Assembly (NCBI RefSeq): GCF_017812015.1 | Contig: NZ_JADQTN010000001.1 | Coordinates: 846,501 to 910,500, forward strand | Source of the DNA: Pontixanthobacter sp. CEM42 | Lineage (GTDB): Bacteria; Pseudomonadota; Alphaproteobacteria; Sphingomonadales; Sphingomonadaceae | Length of the DNA: 64,000 nucleotides | Direction: 5' to 3' | In this document: positions 1 to 9,706 of the stretch, in pieces | Layout of the letters: each line of letters begins with the position of its first letter | Position numbering within the stretch: position 1 is the stretch's first letter | Notes under the pieces: generated by a model | Seen by the model: the letters and a program-made list of their open reading frames with translations, nothing else | The model's database searches: none | What the model was told of the DNA's origin: nothing | Made by a program: the position numbers and the translations under genes

Positions 1-1083
1 GCGCTGCGGGCGATCGAGCAGGGGGCGTATGACTTCTACCAGAAGCCGGTCGATATCGAAGCGCTTGGTCTGATCGTTCGCCGCGCGCTCAATCTGACGC
101 AGATAGAGGACGAGAACCGCAGACTTGCCGAGCAGGTTGGTGACGACAAGACCGTTCTAGGCACTCTCATCACTGCCGCTCCCGAAATGGTCAAAGTCGC
201 TCGCACGATTGAGCGAGTGGCGAAAAATAGTGTTTCCGTAATGCTGCTGGGTGCGAGTGGTACGGGTAAGGAATTGCTGGCCAAGGGACTGCATGATGCC
301 AGTGATCGCCGAGAAGGCGCCTTTGTTGCGATCAATTGTGCTGCGATCCCTGAGAACCTGCTCGAGAGCGAGTTGTTCGGGCATGAGAAGGGCGCATTTA
401 CCGGCGCTGTGAAAATGACCGAAGGTAAAATTGAGCAGGCGCATGGCGGTACGCTGTTCTTAGACGAGGTCGGTGATATTCCGCTGCCATTACAAGTTAA
501 ATTGCTCCGCTTCCTGCAGGAACGCACGATCGAACGGATTGGCGGCCGCAAACAGATTGCCGTGGACACACGAATTGTGTGCGCAACGCATCAGAACCTG
601 GAAGCGATGATAGCCGAGGGGGGGTTCCGCGAAGACTTGTTCTACCGCCTTGCAGAGATTGTCATCAACATCCCTACACTGGCTGAGCGCCCAGGCGATG
701 CGCCACTGCTCGCCAAGGCATTCCTCAACCGTTTCTCCGCTGAAATGAACCCGCAAGTGAAGGGCTTTGGCGCCGATGCGCTAGCGGTGATCGATGGATG
801 GGGCTGGCCCGGTAACGTGCGTGAGCTCGAAAACCGGGTGAAGCGCGCCGTTATTATGGCTGATGGCAAACTGGTTTGTGCTGAAGATCTCGATCTGGAT
901 AGTGATGGCGAGGCGGATTCGCAGCTTCTCAATCTGAAGAGCGCGCGCGAGCAGTCTGATCGCAAAGTTATCCGACATGCGTTGGCGCGCAGCGAAGGCA
1001 ACATCTCCAATACTGCCAAACTGCTGGGGATCAGCCGGCCAACGCTATATGATCTGCTCAAGCAATATGACCTTCACGCGTGA
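1..1083 (+). CDS. prsR: PrsR, sigma-54-dependent response regulator of the PEP-CTERM/exosortase system (5' end outside window)
   Basis: The gene enters from the left edge; 360 residues are visible. Residues 1-32 are the tail of a CheY-like receiver domain (the conserved Lys-Pro in YQKPV is present), so the phosphorylated Asp lies outside. A sigma-54 activator AAA+ domain follows, with Walker A GASGTGKE at about residue 84, the sigma-54 contact loop GAFTGA at 131-136 and Walker B GGTLFLDEVGD near 150. The C-terminus is a Fis-type helix-turn-helix ending in GISRPTLYDLL. By family knowledge PrsR pairs with the histidine kinase PrsK and switches on PEP-CTERM protein genes. The TPR lipoprotein that starts inside its last codons is the usual partner PrsT, which favours PrsR over a generic NtrC-type regulator. 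Confidence 0.85.
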   Translation, partial: ALRAIEQGAYDFYQKPVDIEALGLIVRRALNLTQIEDENRRLAEQVGDDKTVLGTLITAAPEMVKVARTIERVAKNSVSVMLLGASGTGKELLAKGLHDASDRREGAFVAINCAAIPENLLESELFGHEKGAFTGAVKMTEGKIEQAHGGTLFLDEVGDIPLPLQVKLLRFLQERTIERIGGRKQIAVDTRIVCATHQNLEAMIAEGGFREDLFYRLAEIVINIPTLAERPGDAPLLAKAFLNRFSAEMNPQVKGFGADALAVIDGWGWPGNVRELENRVKRAVIMADGKLVCAEDLDLDSDGEADSQLLNLKSAREQSDRKVIRHALARSEGNISNTAKLLGISRPTLYDLLKQYDLHA

Positions 1084-2845
1084 TCTCACCAAGCTGAGGC
1101 CACTGGCTGCAGCAGCGTTGCTGTTGCTCGCGGCTTGCGGTGACACGGCTGCCGATCTGACGCCGCTTGAAAGCGCAAATGCAGCTCTTGCGTCTGGCGA
1201 CGGCTTGGCAGCAGAGGTTGTATTACGTGACATGATGGCGAACGGCACCAGTCGCTCCGAAGTGGCAGCGTTTCTTGGTGAAGCGGAACTGCTGCAAGGT
1301 GAACTGGTCGAGGCGCGCCAATGGCTGGAAAGCGGCGAGTTTTCCGATGATACAAGCGGGCACGGTTTTCACATGTTGGCGCGTTTGGAAATGCGCGAAG
1401 GGAATTTGCCCGCCGCGGGTGATGCCTTCGACAAATCTCTCGCCGTCGAGCGTAAAAATGCCGAACTTTGGGTTGATATCGGCCGCCTGCGTTATCGCGG
1501 TGGCGAGCAGTCCCAAGCAGTCGAAGCGAGTATCTACGCAGTTGAACTTGATCCCGAAAACGGCGCTGCATTGCAATTTCGTGCGCAACTGCTTCGCGAT
1601 TCCGAGGGGATGGCCGCAGCGATTCCGTGGTTTGAGAGAGCGTTGGAACGCAATCCTGACGACGTCGGTCTGCTAGCGGACTATGCGGCGACGCTAGGTG
1701 AACTGGGTCGCGCGCGCGATATGCTAGTGACCATTCGCAAGATCGCTCGCATTGACCCGGCGAACCGTCGCATTTTCTATCTTCAAGCAGTTCTGGCGGC
1801 ACGCGCGGGGATGTTCCAGCTCGCGCAGAGCTTGTTGGCGCGCAGCAGCAAGGCTGATCGCGATATGCCTGCGGCGATGTTGCTTGCGGGCATTATCGAT
1901 ATTGAGAACGGCAATTATGCCAGCGCGGCGCAGGTGCTTGAACGGCTTGCATCTGCGCAGCCCGATAATCGCCGCGTGCGCCAATTGCTCGCGCGGGCGC
2001 TGTCGCTTGGAGGCAATGATCGTGAGCTGGTTTATCGCTACGGTGAGATTGCGTCCCGACCCAGTGCGTCGCCATATCTGCGGACACTGGTGGGCCGCTC
2101 TCATGAAGCCTTGGATCAGCGAGACCAAGCTGCGCAATATCTCGATACTGCCGCGAAGCGGCGTTCGGGCAATCTGGTGGCGGTACAAAGCGGCACGACA
2201 TTGGATGTTGCGGAGGCGAGGGGGCCATCGACCGGCTTCGATGCTCTTGCGCTCGTTCGCGCGCGAATTTTCAATGGCAACCCTGAAGCGGCACGAACTG
2301 CCGCTGGAGGTTTCTTGGAACGCTTTCCCGGTTCATCCGATGCATTGTCGCTGGCAGGTGACGCAAGTCTGACCGCGCGGCGCTTTGAAGAAGCACTGGA
2401 CCACTACAACAAGGCTGCTGCTATTCGTGGGCCGTGGGTGCTTACTCGAAAGCGAGTAAAGACCTTGCTGGCATTGGGCAGACAGGATGATGCCTTGGCT
2501 GCATTGGCTAGCCACTTGGTGGGTGATCCTGGAAATGCCGAGGCTGCGGGACTGCTGGCGGTGGCTGCCGCGTTGCGTGCAGACTGGCCAAATGCAGCAA
2601 TTTTTGCGGATCATGCCATCGCGAATGGACGCGCACGCGATCCGCTGATGCTATCCCTCCGCTCTGAAATAGCATTGCGATTGGGGCAGGTCGATCTCGG
2701 CATCGGGATGGCCGAACGCGCCTACGCGATTCAACCCATGAGCAAAGATGCGACACGAGCATTGGCCATTGCATATCGCCAGCGCGAGGACGGCGAAGCA
2801 TTGGCTGCGGTGCTTGAGGCCAAACTGAACCGGATGCCGGACTAG
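1067..2845 (+). CDS. prsT: PrsT-like TPR-repeat lipoprotein of the PEP-CTERM system
   Basis: The 592-residue protein starts with the ATG at 1067, overlapping the end of prsR by 17 bases, so the two are probably translated together. An upstream in-frame start at 977 is possible but would place the signal sequence internally. The N-terminus is a lipoprotein signal: a charged start, then LLLLAAC with the lipidated Cys at residue 24. The rest is a long array of TPR-like helical pairs (repeated A..L...G and A...L...P spacing) expected to form a protein-binding superhelix. In exosortase loci PrsT is an envelope protein linked to polysaccharide export and PEP-CTERM sorting; its exact task is not known. 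Confidence 0.8.
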   Translation: MTFTRDLTKLRPLAAAALLLLAACGDTAADLTPLESANAALASGDGLAAEVVLRDMMANGTSRSEVAAFLGEAELLQGELVEARQWLESGEFSDDTSGHGFHMLARLEMREGNLPAAGDAFDKSLAVERKNAELWVDIGRLRYRGGEQSQAVEASIYAVELDPENGAALQFRAQLLRDSEGMAAAIPWFERALERNPDDVGLLADYAATLGELGRARDMLVTIRKIARIDPANRRIFYLQAVLAARAGMFQLAQSLLARSSKADRDMPAAMLLAGIIDIENGNYASAAQVLERLASAQPDNRRVRQLLARALSLGGNDRELVYRYGEIASRPSASPYLRTLVGRSHEALDQRDQAAQYLDTAAKRRSGNLVAVQSGTTLDVAEARGPSTGFDALALVRARIFNGNPEAARTAAGGFLERFPGSSDALSLAGDASLTARRFEEALDHYNKAAAIRGPWVLTRKRVKTLLALGRQDDALAALASHLVGDPGNAEAAGLLAVAAALRADWPNAAIFADHAIANGRARDPLMLSLRSEIALRLGQVDLGIGMAERAYAIQPMSKDATRALAIAYRQREDGEALAAVLEAKLNRMPD

Positions 2846-2895
2846 GCTATCAGCTAGCCTCGACTTTTCACGTGCTCGCGGGCAAGGGCGCCGCA

Positions 2896-3858
2896 ATGCG
2901 CAAACTGTTCGCCGGAGTAGACCTGATGGTCCGGATGTTAATCCTTGCGATAGCGCTCGCGACAATTCTGCCGGCCACCGGGGCGGCACGCGATACAGCG
3001 CAGTTGGTGTCCAATGTTGGCATTTTCGTTCTGTTCTTCCTCAATGGGATTCGGTTGTCGCGCGGCGATGTCGCTACAGGCATTGGGAACTGGCGTTTGT
3101 TATTGCCGCTCATTCTCTGGTGCTTTGGCGCAATGGCGATAGCGGGATGGGGGCTGTGGGCCTTGAGTACCGCAATCTTGCCACCGCTGGTTGCCTTGGG
3201 CTTCCTCTATCTGGGAGTGCTGCCATCCACCGTACAGTCAGCTACCGCCTATACCTCGCTCGCAGGCGGAAATGTTGCAAGCTCGGTCGTTTCCGCGGCG
3301 CTCCTCAACATTTTTGGTGTCTTTATCAGTGCGCCAATCTTTGCCTGGTTTAGCGGCGGGGCAATTGTCGAACTTGGCTCTGACGGGTTGATCAAGATAT
3401 TCGCGATCTTGCTGCTGCCTTTTGCACTAGGGCAATTCCTTCAATCCCGATTGAAAGGCGTTCTTGCAGACCACCCACTAGCAATCGGTTGGATGGATCG
3501 AATCGCCATCGCGATTGCGGTCTATGTCGCTTTCTCCGGCGCGGTAGAACAAGATCTCTGGAGCAGATTGGATATCGTTGCTTGGGGCTGGTTGACGTTG
3601 CTCGTCTCGCTAGCGCTGTTGTTCGCATTTTTCGGTGCTTGGTTGGTTTCAAGAGCGACTGCGCTGTCAGATGGCGACAGCATATCGTTCACATTCGCTG
3701 GAGCTCACAAAAGCATCGCCATGGGTGCGCCGCTAGCGTTGGTGATGTTTTCGGCCGATGAAGCAGGATTGATATTAGTGCCGCTGCTGATTTACCATCT
3801 GCTTCAGTTGGTCGTATCCGCGCCGCTGGCTAATCGCTGGGCTGCCCGTCAGCGCTAG
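2896..3858 (+). CDS. SBF-like (bile acid:sodium symporter family) membrane transporter
   Basis: About 320 residues, nearly all hydrophobic, with roughly nine or ten membrane segments. The middle carries LPSTVQSATAYTSLAGGN, which matches the SBF-like (YfeH-type) branch of the bile acid:sodium symporter family, including the conserved substrate-site region LAGGN and a following ASSVVSAALLN segment. The substrate cannot be read from sequence. I chose the ATG at 2896; a GTG at 2872 in the same frame would add eight residues. The 3' end overlaps the convergent DUF475 gene by 29 bases. Confidence 0.75.
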   Translation: MRKLFAGVDLMVRMLILAIALATILPATGAARDTAQLVSNVGIFVLFFLNGIRLSRGDVATGIGNWRLLLPLILWCFGAMAIAGWGLWALSTAILPPLVALGFLYLGVLPSTVQSATAYTSLAGGNVASSVVSAALLNIFGVFISAPIFAWFSGGAIVELGSDGLIKIFAILLLPFALGQFLQSRLKGVLADHPLAIGWMDRIAIAIAVYVAFSGAVEQDLWSRLDIVAWGWLTLLVSLALLFAFFGAWLVSRATALSDGDSISFTFAGAHKSIAMGAPLALVMFSADEAGLILVPLLIYHLLQLVVSAPLANRWAARQR

Positions 3859-4903
3859 CTGCAGTTTCGCGGCGATTAGACCGGATGGACCACCATAGCG
3901 ACAGCCCGATCAGGACAGCGCCGATCAAGCCGGTTATCGTCTCTGGGATGTGAATCTTGGCCGAGAGCAGCATGATCACGCCGAGGATAATGATTGCCCA
4001 AAACGCGCCGTGCTCAAGATAGCGATATTGGGCGAGAGTGCCCTGACGCACAAGATGGATCGTCATTGACCGGACGAACATCGCACCGACCGACAGACCT
4101 AGCGCAATCACTATCATATTGTTCGACAGCGCAAACGCTCCGATCACGCCATCGAAACTGAACGAACTATCGAGCACCTCAAGATACAGAAACCCACCCA
4201 AGCCCGACCTTACGATCTCACCGGTTGCTCGTTTGCGTGCTTCTCGCTGCTCGATAATCGCGCCCAAGGCGTGGACGCCGATAAATGTTACGAGACCGAG
4301 AATACCAGCGGTCAAGAACGTGATGGCGTCTTCGCCAGTTAGGGTCGTCGAAATCCCGTAAACTAGCAGCAAGACCAGCCCAATCTCGACTGCGGGAACG
4401 CTGGAGAACCGATTGATTGCGCGTTCGATACTGGCGATCCAGTGCACGTCTTTCTCGGAATCGAAGAAGAATGTCAGGCCCACCATCGCGAGGAACGCCC
4501 CGCCAAATCCGGCAATGCCAAGATGTGCGTCCGATACAATCCGTTCATACTCATCGGGCTGATTGAGCGATAAAGTGACCGCCTCAATCGGACCAATATT
4601 CGCGGCGATGGCAACGATGGCGATAGGGAAGATTATCCGCATACCGAACACTGCGATCAAGATGCCCCAAGTGAGGAAGCGCCGCTGCCAAACCTCGTCC
4701 ATCTCGCGAAGTACGGTCGCGTTGACGACCGCATTGTCGAAGCTGAGCGATACTTCGAGGATCGATAGCACAATTACGATCCACAGCAGCGACAGAGTGC
4801 CGCCAATCGTGCCCGTGCTTGCCCAGCCATACCAGGTGGCGAGCGCTAGGCAGATTGCCGTGAATACCAGCGAAAATGTATAATAACGCAGCAGCGTTGC
4901 CAT
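3830..4903 (-). CDS. DUF475 / TerC-like integral membrane protein
   Basis: A 357-residue membrane protein with about nine hydrophobic segments. The segment SILEVSLSFDNAVVNATVL and the later EVLDSSFSFDGVIGAFAL are two related half-repeats with membrane-embedded acidic residues (E and D), as in the TerC/DUF475 superfamily. TerC relatives export manganese or take part in tellurite resistance, but DUF475 members have no settled substrate. It overlaps the convergent SBF-like gene at its 3' end. Downstream of panB on the same strand with a 64-base gap, so co-transcription with panB is possible. Confidence 0.8.
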   Translation of the reverse strand: MATLLRYYTFSLVFTAICLALATWYGWASTGTIGGTLSLLWIVIVLSILEVSLSFDNAVVNATVLREMDEVWQRRFLTWGILIAVFGMRIIFPIAIVAIAANIGPIEAVTLSLNQPDEYERIVSDAHLGIAGFGGAFLAMVGLTFFFDSEKDVHWIASIERAINRFSSVPAVEIGLVLLLVYGISTTLTGEDAITFLTAGILGLVTFIGVHALGAIIEQREARKRATGEIVRSGLGGFLYLEVLDSSFSFDGVIGAFALSNNMIVIALGLSVGAMFVRSMTIHLVRQGTLAQYRYLEHGAFWAIIILGVIMLLSAKIHIPETITGLIGAVLIGLSLWWSIRSNRRETAASADGQPSD

Positions 4904-4967
4904 GGGATACCCTGTCAGTGCTTGCGCGCGCTGCTAGCGGGCGTTTGGCTGACGCGCAATCAGAGCG

Positions 4968-5840
4968 TCACTTTTTTGGTTGGTATGTTTGTTCAGGCCC
5001 GGGGAAACTGCGATCGCGCACTTCTTCAGCGTAAGTCTCGACCGTTTTTTCGATCATACCTGCAATGTCATCATACTTCTTCACGAAGCGCGGCACACGT
5101 TCGAACATGCCGAGCATATCTTCGGTAACCAGCACTTGTCCGTCACATTTGGCCGATGCACCGATGCCGATGGTCGGGCAACCGATCGCCTCGGTAGTGG
5201 CGATTGCAATCGGTTCGACAACGCCCTCTATAACCACAGCAAATGCGCCGGCATCATCGAGTGCTTTGGCGTCGCTTACGATCTTATCCGCTTCGCTATC
5301 GCTGCGTCCGCGCGCCATATAGCCACCAAGGACGTTTACTGCCTGTGGCGTAAGGCCGACATGACCCATCACGGGGATGCCTCGCTTGTTCAGGAACTCA
5401 ACAGTCTCCGCCATTGCTTCGCCGCCTTCGAGTTTCACTGCGGCGGCTCCGGTTTCCTTGAGCAGATAGGATGCGCTCTCGAAGGCTTGCTCTTTGGACG
5501 CTTCGTAAGATCCAAATGGCATATCGACCACGACGACCGAGTGGTAGCTGCCGCGAACCACCGCTGCACCGTGATTGGCCATCATTTCCAGGGTGACCGG
5601 AATGGTCGATGGCAAGCCGTAAATGACCTGTCCCAAAGAGTCGCCGACGAGAAGCATATCGCAATGTGCGTCGAGCAATTGCGCCTGGCGTGCGGTATAT
5701 GCGGTCAGCATAACCAGCGGCTCTTCAGTGACCCCATCAACTTTGCGCCGCCGGATTTTCGGCACCGTCAGGCGTTTCATGGGTGCCGGCGTGGGGTTGG
5801 CGCGGCTGGTCGATGTATCGAGTTGGAAGGTCGTAGACAT
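4968..5840 (-). CDS. panB: 3-methyl-2-oxobutanoate hydroxymethyltransferase
   Basis: PanB transfers a hydroxymethyl group from 5,10-methylene-THF to alpha-ketoisovalerate to give ketopantoate, the first step of pantothenate and coenzyme A synthesis. The 290-residue protein shows the family motifs: [14 protein letters not shown] near the start, the metal-binding [20 protein letters not shown] and the C-terminal TIGIGAS(A)KCDGQVLV. The first ATG adds about 20 non-conserved residues before [13 protein letters not shown], so a start at that second Met (5780) is an alternative. No panC is nearby. Confidence 0.95.
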   Translation of the reverse strand: MSTTFQLDTSTSRANPTPAPMKRLTVPKIRRRKVDGVTEEPLVMLTAYTARQAQLLDAHCDMLLVGDSLGQVIYGLPSTIPVTLEMMANHGAAVVRGSYHSVVVVDMPFGSYEASKEQAFESASYLLKETGAAAVKLEGGEAMAETVEFLNKRGIPVMGHVGLTPQAVNVLGGYMARGRSDSEADKIVSDAKALDDAGAFAVVIEGVVEPIAIATTEAIGCPTIGIGASAKCDGQVLVTEDMLGMFERVPRFVKKYDDIAGMIEKTVETYAEEVRDRSFPGPEQTYQPKK

Positions 5841-5959
5841 GCAGATGCTTCTAGCCGAGCGGGGGATTTGCGCAAATCCTGTCTCGACTAAGGCGTAAAT
5901 TCATTGCACAAGCCCGGCATGACAAGCGCAAACAATGCGTTCTGGGAGGATTTTTAGAG

Positions 5960-7378
5960 ATGGTAGCAGCTACCGGTTCATCGCGTGACGGTTGGTCATC
6001 GCGCACAGGCTTTGTTCTTGCAGCGGTGGGGGCCGCTGTTGGACTGGGAAATCTTGTTCGGTTCCCTGCAGAGGCTGCGGCCAATGGCGGCGGCGCATTC
6101 GTGCTGTTCTACATCTTCTGCATTTTGCTGATCGGCTTGCCGATTATGCTGGCAGAAACACTGATCGGTCGGCACGGGCAAGCGTCCGCGACTGAGAGCG
6201 TCAAGAAGATGGCGGAGGAATCCAAAGCCTCGACGGCTTGGTCGGGCCTTGCCGGCTTGGGCATTCTCTCCGCATTTATGATCCTTGCCTTCTACTGCGT
6301 GATCGGTGGGTGGGTGCTCTATTACATTGGTATCTTTGTCGCCGATCTGTTCCAAAGCGGTGTAACAGGCGGTGCGCTTCAGAATATGACACCCGAGGGC
6401 ATCAAAGAGATATTCCCGACATTGTTGGAGAAGGGCTGGTTGATGGCCCTCCTTGACGCGGTGTTTGTGCTTGTGACGGTATATTTCGTCGCTCGCGGCG
6501 TTTCGGGCGGTATCGAAGTTGCCTCGGTTTGGCTGATGCCAGCGTTCTTCATGCTGCTGTTGGGTATTACCATTTACGGAGCATTCGGCGGAGCATTCGG
6601 AGAGGCCGTGTCTTACCTGTTCACGGTCGACTTCTCCAAGCTGACCGGCGATGTCATGCTTGCTGCAATCGGACAGGCGTTCTTCTCACTATCGCTGGGT
6701 GTTGCCGGTATGATGACCTACGGCTCCTACGTCGGCAAAGAGGTCAATCTGGCCAAGACTTCGACGATGATTTCTTTTGCCGATACTTCGGTCGCGCTGG
6801 TTGCTGGCTTGTGCATCTTCCCGATTGTTCTGGCTGCGGGCCTGTCTTCGGATGGCGGTCTTGGCTTGATGTTCGACGTTCTGCCACATGCCTTCCAATC
6901 AATGCCTGCGGGTTCTCTGATCGGCCTGGCTTTCTTCGTTATGGTCGGTTTTGCCGCACTGACCAGTTCGGTTTCGCTCATGGAAGGACCGACCGCCTGG
7001 ACCATGGGCAAGTTCGATATGAGCCGCGCCAAGGCGGCAACGTTGGTTGCATCGATGGCATTGCTGCTCGGGGTTGCGTCGGCTTATTCGTTTAACGCGA
7101 TTTCGGATTTCCATCCGCTGGGTTTCATACCGCTCTTTGAAGGCGAAGGCGTATTCTCTGTCTTAGACAGCGTGACGGCCAAGTTGTTCATGCCGATTGG
7201 CGCGTTGCTAACCGCTATCTTCGTAGGCTGGGTGGCTGATCGCCAACTTGTGGATGCAGAGAACGGGCTCGACGGGGGCTTGCACCAGTTCTGGCGCTTC
7301 TTGGTCCGCTGGGTCTGCCCACTTGCGCTGACGGCTATTCTGATTGTGGGTATTTTCCCATCAATCTTGGGTAGCTGA
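5960..7378 (+). CDS. sodium-dependent transporter of the NSS/SNF family
   Basis: A 472-residue protein with about eleven or twelve membrane helices. The N-terminal signature GFVLAAVGAAVGLGNLVRFP followed by NGGGAFVLFY is that of the neurotransmitter:sodium symporter family (LeuT/MhsT/TnaT type), where TM1 is unwound around the sodium and substrate sites. Bacterial members import amino acids with sodium; the exact substrate is not deducible. Transcribed alone; a strong intrinsic terminator sits 22 bases after the stop codon. Confidence 0.9.
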   Translation: MVAATGSSRDGWSSRTGFVLAAVGAAVGLGNLVRFPAEAAANGGGAFVLFYIFCILLIGLPIMLAETLIGRHGQASATESVKKMAEESKASTAWSGLAGLGILSAFMILAFYCVIGGWVLYYIGIFVADLFQSGVTGGALQNMTPEGIKEIFPTLLEKGWLMALLDAVFVLVTVYFVARGVSGGIEVASVWLMPAFFMLLLGITIYGAFGGAFGEAVSYLFTVDFSKLTGDVMLAAIGQAFFSLSLGVAGMMTYGSYVGKEVNLAKTSTMISFADTSVALVAGLCIFPIVLAAGLSSDGGLGLMFDVLPHAFQSMPAGSLIGLAFFVMVGFAALTSSVSLMEGPTAWTMGKFDMSRAKAATLVASMALLLGVASAYSFNAISDFHPLGFIPLFEGEGVFSVLDSVTAKLFMPIGALLTAIFVGWVADRQLVDAENGLDGGLHQFWRFLVRWVCPLALTAILIVGIFPSILGS

Positions 7379-7400
7379 GTTTAATAGCGACAATAATAGG

Positions 7401-7430
7401 AAGGCCGCTCCAATGGAGCGGCCTTTTTTG
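7401..7430 (+). terminator. Rho-independent terminator after the NSS transporter
   Basis: A perfect 9-base-pair stem (7403-7411 with 7415-7423, extendable to 11 with the A/T ends), a three-base AAT loop and a run of six T. It lies between convergent genes, and the A residues before the stem mean it could also work for phoB from the other strand. Confidence 0.92.
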
Positions 7431-7457
7431 TTTGTCCTTCAGAGGTAAAGTGCGGGC

Positions 7458-8144
7458 TTAGCCCTCCAGCGCATAGCCAGCAGAGCGGACTGTGCGGATC
7501 AGATCTTTCTTTCCGTCCAATTCAATCGCTTTACGTAGGCGCCTTATATGGACGTCCACAGTGCGGAGTTCGATATCGCTCTCGGTTCCCCAAACTCCGT
7601 CAAGCAGCTGATTGCGCGAGAACACGCGTCCGGGGCTTTCCATAAAAAACTGGAGAAGGCGGTATTCGGTCGGCCCAAGCTTGATTGGCGTACCTGCCCG
7701 CTCAACCTTATGTGCCACGGGATCGAGCCGCATGTCCCCGACTTCGATTGCTTCACCCGCGAGCACAGGCCGGATACGGCGCATAACCGCTGCAACACGC
7801 GCAAGCAATTCACGGGGAGAGAAGGGTTTGGTCACGTAGTCATCTGCGCCTGTATTAAGCCCGCGAATACGGTCATCTTCATCCTCACGCGCAGTGAGCA
7901 TAATGATCGGGACGTGGGCTGTTTCTTTAGCGCGGCGTAGCTGGCGACAGACTTCGATCCCACTGGTACCCTCGATCATCCAATCCAGGATAATCAAGTC
8001 CGGAGTGTCTTCGGCAGCCAGAACAAGCGCATCATCGCCATCCTTGGTGCAGCGGACCGAATAGCCCTCATTCTCGAAGCGGAATTCCAGCAGCTCCGAC
8101 AGGGCTGGATCGTCTTCAACGAGCAGTAGCTTGGCAGCGGACAT
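7458..8144 (-). CDS. phoB: phosphate regulon response regulator PhoB
   Basis: A 228-residue OmpR-family regulator. The receiver domain (about residues 1-120) has the acidic pair E10/D11, the phospho-acceptor Asp54 in LIILDWM and the conserved Lys in YVTKPF. The C-terminal winged helix (about 130-228) carries RVFSRNQLLDGVWG and ELRTVDVHIRRLRKAI. PhoB binds Pho boxes when phosphorylated by PhoR under phosphate starvation. It is the last gene of the phoR-pstCAB-phoU-phoB block, 102 bases after phoU; that gap holds a degenerate Pho-box-like repeat. Confidence 0.95.
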   Translation of the reverse strand: MSAAKLLLVEDDPALSELLEFRFENEGYSVRCTKDGDDALVLAAEDTPDLIILDWMIEGTSGIEVCRQLRRAKETAHVPIIMLTAREDEDDRIRGLNTGADDYVTKPFSPRELLARVAAVMRRIRPVLAGEAIEVGDMRLDPVAHKVERAGTPIKLGPTEYRLLQFFMESPGRVFSRNQLLDGVWGTESDIELRTVDVHIRRLRKAIELDGKKDLIRTVRSAGYALEG

Positions 8145-8220
8145 GTCACATTACCTCAACGAGTCTAACCAGACGCGATTCTCACGACACGACTGTTACA
8201 CGCTACACGGCGCCAAGATT

Positions 8221-8238
8221 GTTACAATTCGGCGACAA
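8221..8238 (-). promoter_or_regulatory. degenerate Pho-box-like direct repeat before phoB
   Basis: Read on the minus strand, TTGTCGC and TTGTAAC stand 11 bases apart, the spacing of a Pho box, but each half deviates from the TGTCAT core. It lies in the phoU-phoB gap about 80 bases before the phoB start. It could mediate autoregulation or be chance. Confidence 0.3.
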
Positions 8239-8246
8239 TCACCGCT

Positions 8247-8915
8247 TTATGCGTCTTCGTCAGGCGGGTAATTGCCAGTTGCGGCGAAATGCACCATCTC
8301 GGCAACATTGGTCGCGTGATCACCGATCCGTTCGATATTGCGGGCTACGAAGAGCAATTGTGCCGCACTCGAAATAGTCGCAGGATTCTCAACCATATAG
8401 CTGACAACATTGCGGAAGATGCTGTTGTAAAAAGCGTCGACTTTCTCATCCGTCGCAATCACTTCGCGGGCCAAAATCGGGTCGCGCGCGGCATAGGCTG
8501 TCAAAACATCATGGACCATTTCAGCGGCAATTTCGCCCATGGCGGGTAGCAGCGTGAGCGGCTCAAAATGCTTGCGCTCTTCGACTTCTTTCACGCGTTT
8601 TGCGATGTTCTTGGAATAGTCACCGATCCTCTCGACCACGCCAGCGATCTTCAATGCTGCGATAACTTCACGCAGATCGTCGGCCATTGGTGCGCGCAGA
8701 GCAATGATCCGGACCGCCAGCTTGTCGACTTCGGATTCCAGCGCATCGATCTTCTTGTCGCGCTTGACCACACCTTTGGCCAGCGCGGCATCGCCTTTGA
8801 GCATCGCCTCTAGCGATTCCTGGATCGACAATTCGGCCAATCCGCCCATTTCGGCGATTAAGCCGCGTAGGCGGGTGATGTCTTCATCAAACGCTTTGAC
8901 TGTATGGTCGTTCAT
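8247..8915 (-). CDS. phoU: phosphate signalling protein PhoU
   Basis: A 222-residue all-helical protein with two PhoU repeats (about residues 15-105 and 120-205). Metal-binding-like motifs occur in both halves: ERIGDYSKNIA in the first and ERIGDHATNVAE in the second. PhoU links the Pst importer to PhoR and keeps the Pho response off when phosphate is plentiful. Its start codon overlaps the pstB stop by one base (TAATG arrangement), which indicates translational coupling. Confidence 0.95.
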   Translation of the reverse strand: MNDHTVKAFDEDITRLRGLIAEMGGLAELSIQESLEAMLKGDAALAKGVVKRDKKIDALESEVDKLAVRIIALRAPMADDLREVIAALKIAGVVERIGDYSKNIAKRVKEVEERKHFEPLTLLPAMGEIAAEMVHDVLTAYAARDPILAREVIATDEKVDAFYNSIFRNVVSYMVENPATISSAAQLLFVARNIERIGDHATNVAEMVHFAATGNYPPDEDA

Positions 8916-9706
8916 TATCCGTACCGCCCTGTGATGTAATCTTGGGTCTGCTGTTCTAACGGATTGGTGAATATGTCGGAAGTGCGGCCATATTCAACGA
9001 TATGTCCCAAATGGAAGAACGCCGTCCGCTGCGACACGCGCGCTGCTTGCTGCATAGAGTGCGTCACGATGACAATCGCGTAATTGTCATTCAAATCGGC
9101 AATCAGTTCCTCGATTTTTGCAGTCGCAATCGGGTCAAGTGCAGAGCAAGGCTCGTCCATCAGAATTACTTCAGGATCGACCGCGATGGCCCGCGCGATG
9201 CAAAGACGTTGCTGCTGGCCGCCTGATAGTGCGGTGCCGCTGTCGGTCAGGCGGTCTTTTACCTCGTTCCACAAGCCCGCGCGAACCAGCGAACGCTCTA
9301 CAACTTCATCCAATTCTTCTTTGCCTTCGGCAAAGCCGTGAATTTTCGGCCCGTAGGCGATGTTATCATAAATCGACTTGGGGAACGGGTTAGGCTTCTG
9401 GAACACCATACCAACGCGCGCGCGCAATTGGACGACATCCATGTTGCTGCCGTAAATATCTTCACCATCCAGCGTAATGTCGCCTTCGACACGGGCGGTC
9501 GGGATGGTGTCGTTCATGCGGTTCAGAACGCGCAAGAAAGTCGATTTGCCGCAGCCCGAAGGGCCGATGAACGACGTCACATATTTTGACGGAACCTCTA
9601 TCGATACGTCGTCGATAGCTTTCTTGTCTCCATAATAAACGGACACGCCCTGCGCGTTCATTTTGGCGTTGGTCGCCTCAAGATTGGGATGGATCTTTGT
9701 CACCAT
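8915..9706 (-). CDS. pstB: phosphate ABC transporter ATP-binding protein PstB
   Basis: The 263-residue ATPase of the high-affinity phosphate importer. Walker [10 protein letters not shown], the Q-loop in [16 protein letters not shown], the signature LSGGQQQR and Walker [14 protein letters not shown] are all intact. The KPNPFP segment is typical of PstB. It overlaps the end of pstA by seven bases. Confidence 0.97.
   Translation of the reverse strand: MVTKIHPNLEATNAKMNAQGVSVYYGDKKAIDDVSIEVPSKYVTSFIGPSGCGKSTFLRVLNRMNDTIPTARVEGDITLDGEDIYGSNMDVVQLRARVGMVFQKPNPFPKSIYDNIAYGPKIHGFAEGKEELDEVVERSLVRAGLWNEVKDRLTDSGTALSGGQQQRLCIARAIAVDPEVILMDEPCSALDPIATAKIEELIADLNDNYAIVIVTHSMQQAARVSQRTAFFHLGHIVEYGRTSDIFTNPLEQQTQDYITGRYG

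Noticed and set aside
4980-5891. 303-residue plus-strand frame opposite panB
   Set aside because: Antisense shadow of the well-supported panB; composition is rich in His, Arg and Cys, unlike a real protein.
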